DNA from: Coenobita brevimanus
Lineage: Eukaryota > Arthropoda > Malacostraca > Decapoda > Coenobitidae
Direction: 5' to 3'
Assembly (NCBI GenBank): GCA_032717465.1
Contig: CM064690.1
Coordinates: forward strand, 5,604,193 to 5,668,192
DNA length: 64,000 nt
The notes under the pieces are model-generated. The model worked only from the letters and a program-made list of their open reading frames with translations, was not told the origin of the DNA and made no database searches. Of the stretch, positions 22,050 through 31,995 are shown in pieces. The stretch's first letter is position 1. Each line of letters opens with the position of its first letter. Both the position numbers and the translations under genes were made by a program.

Positions 22050-22330
22050 AAAGGTGGGATTGATGTTTGTGGTATGATTGGTATTTGTGGTAGATGACAG
22101 TTGATAAAGTGGTGATTGTGGTAGAAATGATGATGATGGTAGCTGTGGTATTTTTTGTAGTGCTTTTAATGGCGGTAGTGGGGGTTGTGGTAAGTAGTAT
22201 TTCGCAGGCTGGGTGGTGGTAGTCGTGGTACAGTGATAGAGCAGTGGTTGTGGAGAAAGTGATGGTGGTGGTTGTGATGAACACTGGTGATTTTGATAGT
22301 TGTGGTAGATGATGGAAGTTGTATGTTATA
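22050..22330. repeat. GTG-rich block with partner at 57115-57310
   Basis: Contains GATTGGTATTTGTGGTAGAT and ACAGTTGAT, then GTGGTGAT, in the same order as 57256-57305. It belongs to the same broad class of GTG-rich blocks as 14.4-16.7 kb. Confidence 0.6.
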
Positions 22331-22417
22331 ATATTGATTGTTGCTGACAGCAAGAGAAATTTTCCTGAGGACTCTCTCTCTTTAATTATTATTTTTTATG
22401 ATGAAGTAATACGTAAC

Positions 22418-22517
22418 NNNNNNNNNNNNNNNNNNNNNNNNNNNNNNNNNNNNNNNNNNNNNNNNNNNNNNNNNNNNNNNNNNNNNNNNNNNNNNNNNNN
22501 NNNNNNNNNNNNNNNNN
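22418..22517. other. Assembly gap, 100 N
   Basis: Exactly 100 N, a conventional size for a gap of unknown length. It directly abuts the polypurine array, a sequence type that often breaks assemblies. Confidence 0.99.
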
Positions 22518-24420
22518 ATGAGAAGGAAGGAGAGGAGGGAGGGAAGGGGGGATGAGAAGGGGAAGGAGAGGAGGGAGGGAAGGGGGATGAGAAGGGGAAG
22601 GAGGGGAGGAGGAGGGAATGGGGGATGAGAAGGGGAAGGAGGGGAGGGGGAGGGAAGGGGAAGGACGGTGGGGAGGGAAGGGGGCAGAGAAGCGGAACGA
22701 GGGTAGGGGGAGGGAAGGGGGGATGGGAAGGGAAGGAGGGAGGGGGAGGGAAGGGGGGATGAGAAGGGGAAGGAGAGGAGGGAGAGGGAAGGGGGGATGA
22801 GAAGGGGAAGGAGGGGAGGGGGAGGGAAGGGGGGATGAGAAGGGGAAGGAGGGGAGGGGGAGGGAAGGGGGGATGAGAAGGGGAGGGAAGGGGGGATGAG
22901 AAGGGGAGGGAAGGGGGGATGAGAAGGGGAAGGAGGGGAGGGGGAGGGAAGGGGGGATGAGAAGGGGAAGGAGGGGAGGGGGAGGAAAGGGGGGGATAAG
23001 AAGGGGAGGAGGAGAAGAGGAGGAAGGAGGGGGAGGGGGGAATGGAGGAGGGGAGAAGGGGGAGGGGGTAGGAGGAGGGGAGGGAGAGGGGATGAGAAGG
23101 GGAGAGGAGGGGGAGGGGAGAAGTGGGGATTGAGAAGGAGGGAAGGGGATGAGAAGGAATGGAGGGGGATGAGAAGGAGGAAGGGGAAGGATGAGGGGGA
23201 AGGGGAAGGAGGAGTTATGGAGGGGGAGGAAAGGGGGGGATGAGAAGGGGAGGATGGAGGGAGGGGAGGGGGAATGGAGGGGGGATAAGAAGTGCTGGGA
23301 GGAGGAAGGAAGAGGGATAGAAAGGGAGGGGAGGGGAGGGGAATGGAGGAGCTGGAGAAGGGGGGAGGGGGTAGGAGGAGGAGGAGGGAGGATGAGGGAG
23401 GAGGAGGGAAGGGGAATGAGAAGGAAGGAGAGGAGCGGGAGGGAAGGGGGATAAGGGGAAGGAGAGAGAGGGGAGGAAGGGGATGAGAAGGGGAAGGAGA
23501 GGAGGGAGGAAGGAGATGAGGAAGGGGAGGAGGAGGAGGAGGGAAGGGGGAAATGAAAGGAAAGGGGAAGGAGAGGAGGAGGAGGGAAGGGGGGATGAGA
23601 AGGGGAAGGAGAGGAGGGGGAGGGAAGGGGAGATGAGAAGGGGAAGGAGAGGAGGGGGTGGGAAGGGGGGATGAGAAGGGGAAGGAGAGGAGGGGGAGGG
23701 AAGGGGGGAGGAGAAGGGGCGGGAGGGGAGGGGGAGGGAAGGGGGGATGAGAAGGGGAAGGAGGGGAGGGGGAGGGAAGGGGGGATGAGGAGGGGGAAGG
23801 AAGGGGGGATGAGAAGGGGAAGGAGGGGAGGGGGGAGGAAAAGGGGAAGGAGGGGAGGGGGAGGGAAGGGGGGATGAGAAGGGGAAGGAGGGGAGGGGGG
23901 AATGGAGGGGGGAGAGAAATGCGGAGGGGAAGAGGGGGAGGGGGAATGAGGAGCGGAGGGGGAGGAAAGGGGGGGATGAGAAGGGGAAGGAGGAGGGGAG
24001 GGTGGAATGTAGGCGCGAGAGAAGTGCGGAGGGGAAGGAAGAGGGGAAAGGAGGGGAGGGGGAGGGGGAATGAGGAGCGGAGGGGGAGGAAAGGGGGGGA
24101 TGAGAAGAGGAGGAGGAGGGAGGGGAAGGGGGGAATGGAAGAGGGAGAGAAGAGCGGAGGGGAAGGGGAGAGGAACGGTGGTGGGAGTGGGGAGAAGGGG
24201 GAGGGGGTAGGAGGAGGGGAGGGACAGGAGAGGAGAGGGAGGAGGAGGAGGGAAGGGGAAATGAAAGGAAAGGAGGGGGAGGGAAGGGGGATGCGAAGGG
24301 GTTGGAGGAGGAAAGGACGGCGGGGGGGGGGAAGAAAAAGAGGAGCAGGAGACGAGGGATGGGGACTTGGGGAGAAGGAATGATACGGAGGACGAGGTGA
24401 GGGAAAAAGAGAGGAGGATG
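22518..24420 (+). repeat. 1.9-kb polypurine minisatellite (G/A-rich strand)
   Basis: Almost entirely G and A. The main unit is ~38 bp, starting GATGAGAAGGGGAAGGAGGG and ending GGGAGGGAAGGGG, with shorter variants (~24 bp at ~22871-22920) and a longer, diverged type with GAGAAGTGC or GGGAATGGAGG (23.0-23.4 and 23.88-24.2 kb). T is largely confined to GATGAG and AATG. Long Pro/Ser/Leu frames on the minus strand reflect the composition; one even spans the Ns. The sequence could form triplexes or G-quadruplexes. Confidence 0.93.
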
Positions 24421-24985
24421 ACGGCTGCCTTGCACAAAATCGTGGTGAAAATCAGCGGTTTGGAGGCCGATTTTGAGGCAAAAAACAGAAAATCGGCCAT
24501 ATCTCGAAAACGGTGCATTTTAGAGCAAAATGGAGCGAATAGGTCGCCCCTTTTTAAAACCTGGACCTACTTTTTCCTTCCCGAACGACTGAGCGAGGTT
24601 ACATCAACCTACATCTCAAGTGGCAATAGGTAATAGGCAATTTTGGTTAAAAATGATTTTTTGACGTAAATATCTTACAGATTCGTCTCAAAATAAAACA
24701 GGTAGTAGATCTAACAGTATCCATCTAACCCAATTAATAAATATGCCAACACCAATTGGGTTCAATAGGCACAAATGGGAAAAATATTGGAACAAAAACA
24801 TGAATTTGTGACGTAACATATAATATATTCGTCTCAAAATGAAATACCCAACAGATTAAGGCATTACCTATCGAATCCAAGCAATAAATATGCTAAAAAC
24901 AACGGCGTTCAATAGGAAACAACAGGTGAAAGCCTTCATACAAAAAAGCATACGGTTTTTCATACCCCCTTCCATACAATACTTC
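24421..24985. repeat. Non-coding stretch with a diverged ~146-bp direct duplication
   Basis: TGACGTAA, ATTCGTCTCAAAAT, CAATAAATATGC and GTTCAATAGG occur in the same order at ~24661-24780 and ~24808-24930. Upstream, TCGGCCATATCTCGAAAACG (~24493) resembles the TCGAAAACGCCGTATCTC segment at 55686 inside repeat R3. No gene is seen. Confidence 0.6.
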
Positions 24986-25140
24986 TGCGTAATATCGGTG
25001 TTTGTGTGAGTGGATGTGTGTGTGTCGTGCACATATTCATGTACAAATAATGATCCATGTGCATATGCATGTGTATGTACGTCATGTGCACATAATGATC
25101 AATTAACTTGTTACGTATGTATGTCATGTGCACATCATCC
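24986..25140 (+). repeat. CATGTGCAC-type satellite, left flank
   Basis: Units of the form GTATGTATGTCATGTGCACA followed by TAATGATCCATT. The same satellite reappears at the far side of the LINE (27850 onward), so the LINE sits inside it. Confidence 0.75.
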
Positions 25141-27849
25141 ATTGGCACACAATTGTAGTAGTTGTTGTTCCCGAGGCAGTCTGGCCGAACAGCCCCCCGA
25201 GTCCCTTAGGAAGGCCATGGCTTAGACCGGGGCTTTCCCACAGAGCTCTCCAAGAGTGTATGTTGTGTTGTTGGCGTAGGTAGTTTGTATGTACGAAGTC
25301 TTCCATAATGTGCTTAATAGTATGGGGTGCTGTGCTGCATCCTGGACAGGCATCAGCGACGGAGTCATCCAGCCCCTTATGGTAGTTTAAGCCAGAGGCT
25401 GGATGGTGCCCACATCTCAGCCTGGCCAGGTGGACCATGTCCTCACGAGGAAGATAGGATTCAGGAAGGGTGGATGTCAGGAGCCCGTGCATGCAGCTGT
25501 GTATTGTCTTTAAGAGACTGAATGGAGCGGCGTAGTGATATGAGTGTGGATATGCTTCTGGAAGCTGGATGGCGGGGTGGGCTAGAGAGAGAGATGACAG
25601 TATTTGTGTATGGTATCGTGTGCTGGGTGTAGTTTTGATGTTCCTTGGTGTGGTTGGATGTGCTGCCATGTACTGTAGTGGATGCTGTAGGTTTGTGGAG
25701 ACTGCAGCAAGAAACTGGGTGCCTCTGTCCAGGTGATCCTTGACTTTGAGGACTTTGGTTTCTTGATGTAGGTGGTCTGTGGGTGTGGTAGCTGTGCAGC
25801 ATGTGATTATTTTTAGGGCCTTGTTCTGTATGGTCTGTAGAGTGTTGTAGTGTGTTTTGGTGAGGTTAGAAGCCCAGGCAGGGCTTGCATAATTCATCAC
25901 TGCAATTTATGTGTATTGTTTGTATACTGTAGTGGTGGTTTCTTTTGTTGTGTCCGAATGTTGTATGGGCAAGTGACCTCGAGGCATTGAGTCTTGGTGT
26001 TACTTTAATGTTTAAGATGTGTTGTTTAAATGACATTGATGTATTGTATGTTAAGCCGGGTACACACACGCGAACAGAACACCGTATCGTAACAAGGCCG
26101 TGTTGAGCGACGAAGATTCGGGGAACAAGGTGTGGAATGATGAGTCCGTAACTCAACCTCGCTCGAGTCGCGAACTGTCATGCTATCTCCACCTCTAACA
26201 GTCGGAGTCAGTCCGTGTTTGGAGGTTGTTCACACAATGGCAAGTTTACCTGTCGCAGCTGCCGCGTATATTTATATACATTATCATACAGTGAAGAGGA
26301 GAAAGGAAAGAAAATGGGGGCAGTCACAGTGGTACATTACTCTAAAAACCTGTCATATATTTTTGTTTAGGGACCAGCCTCATACTGATTACTGGAGCAG
26401 ACCTGGCGTAGCGGCTGTACCCAGCTGATAGGTGTCGGACACACGTCCGGCCCACACATTGCATAACCTCACCCTGCAACATCCTTTGATGCGACGCGCA
26501 AAAACCCACAATTGGTGGATCGACAACGAAGCTCAACGCATAACATATGTTCGCTCGGGTGTTACCAGTGACGCACGAGGTCCCGCTCCACATGGGCGTT
26601 TTTGTTACACGACGGGGTTACGCATTTATGTTCTATTCGAGTGTGTTTACCCTCTTAACAACAAGGATTTTGTGTGTGTGTGTGTGGTAGGGGAGTGTTG
26701 CTTATAGTGAGGTGTGGCATGTGACTGTTCTGTTGTCCAGTTTGTGAGAAGCGGCCACTGTAGATTTGGCTAGGGCTAGTTTGAGCCTGTTTGTGGTGAA
26801 CCATTCGTGTAGTGTTGAGGTAAGGTTGAAAGATGTGTGCAGCTGTGTTTGCGTTTTGGTGCGTATTGTTATATCATCTGCATAGCAAGCTATTTGTATC
26901 TGTGGTGTATGGGGTGTGGGTACGCCGTGCATGTATAGGTTAAAGAGTGTACGGGTCAGAAGACTGACCGGCAAATGTTACGTGTGCACATCTGCCTGCT
27001 AAGTAGTTTGCCAGCCATCGTTTTCTTACTGTGCATGTTTGAGTATTTTGTTTGTGAGGTTGTGGCGGGGGATGGCATCAAAAGCTTTGCTAATGTCTAG
27101 TGAGATTAGGCTTGTTCTGTGTGGTGGCCTAGCTGAATTCATGCCATCGAAAACTCTCTGTGTAAGGTCTGTAAGAAGGGTGTTTGTGGAGTGTAGTGGC
27201 CTAAAGCCATGATGTGACTGGGCTAGGGGAATGTGAGGTGTGACTTGTTGTACTATCAGTCGTTCAGTGACTTAAGAAGGGGTGCAGAGGAGTGTGATGG
27301 GGCGATGTGACGAGGGTAACGTGGGGTCTTTGTTGGGTTTAGGGTTAGTGATGATATTGCCATGCTTCAAGATGTTGGGTATTATGTTGTGAGTAGCTGT
27401 TGTTTGATATGTTGGCGAGTGCTTGTATGCCTTGTGGTCATAGGTGTTTAAGGTGAATGTTGCTTATGTTGTCTGGTCCACCGGCAGATGAGTGCTTGAG
27501 GTTGTTAATGACGTGCTTCGTCTGGTTATAAGTGAAAGGTGCGTAGTCTGGGTTTCTGGGGAACTGTCGCTTACGTCGGATGATACGCCGGTCTTTGGGA
27601 CGGTGGTTTAGATGGCTGACTTGTGAAAAGTGATTGATGACAGTGCTTGTTGTTTGAGGGTATGGTGTCTCTTTGTTGTGATGACAGCGTGTGATTGTGT
27701 GGTGTTGCTGTTGGAAAGTGTGATGCTGTTTAGTACCAGAGACTTTGCTGATGTTTGTTTTGCGGTCAAGTGTTTGGAGGTAATTTTTCCAGTTCAGTGC
27801 TTGCTGTTCTGATATTTTATTGTTTATTTGAGTGTTGAGTTCTTGCGTA
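25141..27849 (-). pseudogene. Jockey-like LINE, composite copy A
   Basis: Reading from high to low coordinates, in several frames: SEQQALNWKNYLQTLDR-type N-terminal part, SAGGPDNISNIHLKHL (27440-27490), HHGFRPLHST-type, SLDISKAFDAIP (catalytic, ~27070-27105), ACYADDITI (~26865-26890), then, beyond the Harbinger-like insertion, TYNTSMSFKQHI and 25124-25900 with MNYASPAWASNLTKTHYNTL, HLHQETKVLKVKDHL and HLARLRCGHHPASGL. A C..C....H...H cluster (DACPGCSTAPHTIKHIME) near the end matches a feature known in such LINEs. This copy keeps the 3' part that copies B and C lack. Many frameshifts; dead. Confidence 0.88.
26054..26654 (+). mobile_element. PIF/Harbinger-like non-autonomous element, copy A
   Basis: The left end AGCCGGGTACACACACGCGA is flanked by TTA (26051-26053). 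The right end is the inverse but has decayed (GAGTGTGTTTACCCTCT), followed by TTA. A 3-bp TWA duplication is typical of PIF/Harbinger. Inside, a short frame from 26238 begins MASLPVAAAAYIYI and continues with basic KRRKERKWGQSQWY, like the N-terminus of Harbinger nucleases; the catalytic domain is missing. It interrupts the LINE frame. Confidence 0.75.
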
Positions 27850-28200
27850 CACATGTATCCATGGCATGTGCACATAATGATCCATTAACTCTACATCTAT
27901 ATGTATGTGTATAAGGTATATAGTGTTATGTGCACATTGGTTCAATCCATCAACATTGGTTACACATGTATGTATGTGTCATGTGCATACGATCCATTAA
28001 TTTTAGTAATGTAATGTATGTCATGTGTACACAATGATCCCTTACCCTTTGGTTATGTCTGTATGTATGTGTCATGTGCACATGTTCCCTTACCTTGGTT
28101 TACGTATATATGTATGTATGCAAGAATGTATGCATGTATGTAATCATATATCTATGAATGTATGTGTGTTGTCATATGCACATAATGATCGAATGACAAG
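27850..28200 (+). repeat. CATGTGCAC-type satellite, composite copy A
   Basis: Repeats of ATGTATGTGTCATGTGCA and ATGATCCMTTA with TTGGTTA between, about 55-65 bp per unit, with gradual loss of period. Confidence 0.8.
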
Positions 28201-28879
28201 TAACTCTGCATCCAATTGATACCACATTGAGTCTGGGCATTGAACTTCCTCCAATAACACGATAATTGAAGCATAAATAGCGACACTGGCAAGAATGACC
28301 AGCAGTAGTTGATCAGATGCGAGGGAGTACACGTGATCCCCACATCCTCCGTAAATTTACGTCGTGGCAAGTAGCAGTGGTACCCTTACCGATAGTGAAG
28401 GAGACCTTGTCTGTCACAAATATTTTGACAGTCATTACCTACGCTTGTGCGCTAATCTACTGAACATCAGTGAGTGTCTAGAGCTGAAATATGGTTTGAT
28501 ATTACTAGTCGTAACATCTAACAGTGTGTGTGGCTAATTTGTGTGTGTTTTGTTTTCTATTTTTACACCAGTCACGATAAGTCATTATGTCACGCTCAAG
28601 ACCACGAAAGCAAGCACCACCAGCAGTTGGAGGATATGGTCAATAGTACCATTTTCCCTTAGGAAATTATAATGGAACCCCTAGATAGCCACGATATTGA
28701 CACGGATGGTGAAGAACCGAAGACTGTGATACAATGTACTGAAGATGTGGGAGATACAAGTACGTCTGACTCGTGTTATAGTGACGCCACAAAAGGCACC
28801 TCCTAATGTTAGTGTGATACTAATAAGAAGAGGCAGTGCCAGTCCCCTCAATGTCCGTGGAGTGGCTCAGCAGTGCCAG
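28201..28879. other. Composite copy A: unassigned module with possible transposase N-terminus
   Basis: Shared with 31300-31995. At 28589 a plus-strand frame starts MSRSRPRKQAP; in copy B the same frame reads MSRSRPRALTDQQLEDMVNS, then stops. The acidic segment that follows (DSHDIDTDGEEP) is reminiscent of piggyBac-like transposase N-termini, but there is no catalytic domain. On the minus strand a frame with TCTPSHL and LWYQLDAE is partly conserved between copies. Function not known. Confidence 0.4.
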
Positions 28880-30964
28880 GCTGTGGGTGTGGTAGCTGTG
28901 CAGCGTGTGAGTATTTTTAGGGCATTGTTCTGTATGGTCTGTGGTGAGTGTTGCAGTGTGTTTTGGTGAGGTTAGAAGTACTCAGGCAGGGCTTGCATGA
29001 TTCATTACTGTACGTATGTATTGTTTGTATACTGTGGTGATGGTTTCTTTGTTGTGTCCGAATGTTGTATGGGCAAGTGACCTCCAGGCAATGAGTCTTG
29101 GTGTTATTTTATTTTTAATGTTTGTGATGTGTTGTTTAAATGACATTGATGTATTGAATGTTAAGCCGGGTACACACATCGCGGGCTCAGAACACCGTAT
29201 CGTAACAAGGCCGTGTTGGGCGACGACGATACGGGTAACAAGGTGTGGAAATGATGAGTCTGTAACCGAACCTCGTCGCGTCGGGAACTGTCATGCGTCC
29301 CACATCTAACAGTCGGAGTCAGTCCGTGTTTGGAGGTTTGTTCTCACAATGGCAAGTTTACCTGTCGCAGCTGCCGCGTATATTTATATACAGTATCATA
29401 CAGTGAAGAGGAGAAAGGAAAGAAAATGGGGGCAGTCACAGTGGTACATTACTCTAAAAACCTGTGTTATATATTTTTGTTTAGGGACCAGCCTCATACT
29501 GATTACTGAGCAGACTCGGCGTAGCGGCTGTACCCAGTTGATAGGTGTCGGACACACGTCCCGTCCACACATTGCGTAACCTCACCCTGTACGATCCTTT
29601 GATGCGACGCAAGTAAAACCCATTAAATTGGTGGATCGGCAGCGAAGCTCAACGCACATATATGTTCGCTCGGGTGTCACCAGTGACGTTACGAGGTCCC
29701 GTTCACACAGGCGTTTTTGTTACACGACGGGGTTACGTTACGATGTTCTGTTCGCGTGTGTGTACCCGGCTTTACATCAAGGATTTTGTGTGTGTGTGTG
29801 GTAGGGGAGTGTTGTTTATGGTGAGGTGTGGCATGTGAATGTTCTGTTGTCCAGTTTGTGAGAAGAGTCACTGTTGATTTGGCTGGGGCTAGTTTGAGCC
29901 TGTTTGTGGTGAACCATTCGTGCAGTGTGTTGAGGTAACGTTGAATGATGTGTGCAGCTGTGTTTGCGTTTTGGTGCGTATTGTTATATCATCTGCATAG
30001 CAAGCTATGTGTATCTGTGGTGCGTGGGGTGTGGGTACGCCGTGCATGTATAGGGTAAAGAGTGGACGGGTCAGAAGACTGACCGGCAAATGTTACGTGT
30101 GCACATCTGCCTGCCAAGTAGTTTGCCAGCCATCGTTTTCTTATTGTGCATGTTTGAGTATTTTGTTTGTGAGGTTGTGGCGGGGGATGGCATCAAAAGC
30201 TTTGCTAATGTCTAGTGTGATTAGGATTGTTCTGTGTGGTGGCCTAGCTGAATTCATGCCATCGAAAACTCTCTGTGTAAGGTCTGTAAGAAGGGTGTTT
30301 GTGGAGTGTAGTGGCCTAAAGCCATGATGTGACTGGGCTAGGGGAATGCGAGGTGTGACTTGTTGTACACTCAGTCGTTCAGTGACTTAAGAAGGGGTGC
30401 AGAGGAGTGTGATGGGGCGATGTGACGAGGGTAACGCGGGGTTTCTGTTAGGTTTAGGGTTAGTGATGATACTGCCATGCTTCAAGATGTTGGGTATTAT
30501 GTTGTGAGCAGCTGTTGTTTGATATGTTGGCGAGTGCTTGTATGCCTTGTGGTCATAGGTGTTTAAGGTGAATGTTGCTTATGTTGTCTGGTCCAATCAT
30601 GGATGAGTGCTTGAGGTTGTTAATGACGTGCATTGCCTGGTTATAAGTGAAAGGTGCGTAGTCTGAGTTTGTGGGGAACTGTCGCTTACGTCGGATGATA
30701 CGCCGGTCTTTGGGATGGTGGTTTAGATGGCTGACTTGTGAAAAGTGATTGATGACAGTGCTTGTTGTTTGAGGGTATGGTGTCTCTTTGTTGTGATGAC
30801 AGCGTGTGATTGTGTGGTGTTGCTGTTGGAAAGTGTGATGCTGTTTAGTGTTTCGTAGACTTTGCTGATGTTTGTTTTCCGGTCAAGTGTTTGGCAGCAA
30901 TTTTTCCAGTTTAGTGCTTGCTGTTCTGATATTTTATTGTTTATTTGAGTGTTGAGTTCTTGCG
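28880..30964 (-). pseudogene. Jockey-like LINE, composite copy B (3'-truncated)
   Basis: Collinear with copy A from ~25777 onward. It lacks the last ~640 bp (the part with the C..C..H..H cluster), because the tandem junction falls at ~28880. It has the same order of fragments: SEQQALNWKN, SLDISKAFDAIP-type (disrupted), ACYADDITI (~29985-30010), then TFNTSMSFKQHI on the other side of the Harbinger-like element. Stops and frameshifts throughout; dead. Confidence 0.85.
29164..29771 (+). mobile_element. PIF/Harbinger-like non-autonomous element, copy B
   Basis: This copy has the clearest right end: GTTCGCGTGTGTGTACCCGG then CT, followed by TTA (29772-29774); TTA also precedes the left end (29161-29163). 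Both ends are inverse matches for ~28 bp. On the minus strand, removing the element and one TTA restores continuous LINE coding across the site (ILDV followed by TFNTSM), which shows the insertion is exact. The internal frame starts at 29349. Confidence 0.82.
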
Positions 30965-31294
30965 TACACATGTATCCATGGCATGTGCACATAATGATCC
31001 ATTAACTCTACATCTATATGTATGTATAGGTATATAGTGTTATGTGCACATACCAATCCATCAACATTGGTTACACATGTATGTATGTGTCATGTGCATA
31101 CGATCCATTAATTTTAGTAATGAATGTATGTCATGTGTACACAATGATCCCTTACCTTTGGTTATGTCTGTATGTATGTGTCATGTGCACATCATCCCTT
31201 ACCTTGGGTTACGTATATATGTATGTATGCAAAAATGTATGCATGTATGTAATCATGTATCTATGAATGTATGTGTGTTGTCATATGCACATAA
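30965..31294 (+). repeat. CATGTGCAC-type satellite, composite copy B
   Basis: Near-identical to 27850-28200 with small indels. Confidence 0.8.
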
Positions 31295-31995
31295 CGATCG
31301 AATGACAAGTACTCTGCATCCAATTGATACCACAGTGATTCGGGGCTTTGAACTTCCGCCAATAACACGTTAATTGAAGCATTCATAGCGACACTGCCTG
31401 GCATGTAGGACCAGCAGTCCTGGAGCAGATGCGAGGGAGTACACGTGATCCCCACATCCTCCGTAGTCTGATTGCTTCGTGGTTAGTAGCAGTGGTACCA
31501 TTTGGAAACAGGGTTACCGATAGTGAAGGAGACCGTGTCTGTCACAAATATTTTGACAGTCATTACCTACGCTTGTGCGCTAATCTACTGAACATCAGTG
31601 AGTGTCTAGAGCTGAAATATGGTTTGATATTACTAGTCGTAACATCTAACAGTGTGTGTGGCTAATTTGCGTGTGTTTTGTTTTCTATTTTTACACCAGT
31701 CACGATAAGTCATTATGTCACGCTCAAGACCACGAGCGTTGACTGACCAGCAGTTGGAGGATATGGTCAATAGCAACATTTTCCCTTAGGAAACACACTG
31801 GAACCCCTAGACAGCCACGATATTGACACGGATGGTGAAGAACCGGAGACTGTGATACAATGTACTGAAGATGTGGGAGATACAGGTATATCTGACTCGT
31901 GTTATAGTGACGCCACAAAAGGCACCTCCTAATGTTAGTGTGATACCACAAGAGGCAGTGCCAGTCCCCTCAATGTCCGTGAGTGGCTCAGCAGT
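31295..31995. other. Composite copy B: unassigned module
   Basis: Homologous to 28201-28879. It has an extra ~20 bp around 31470-31515 (GTAGTCTGATTGCTTCGTGG and ATTTGGAAACAGGG). The plus-strand frame at 31716 reads MSRSRPRALTDQQLEDMVNS and stops after a few more codons. Identity not established. Confidence 0.4.

Noticed and set aside
22389..24518. A 709-codon minus-strand Pro/Ser/Leu frame
   Set aside because: It runs through the 100-N gap and the polypurine array, whose complement has no stops. Composition explains it fully.
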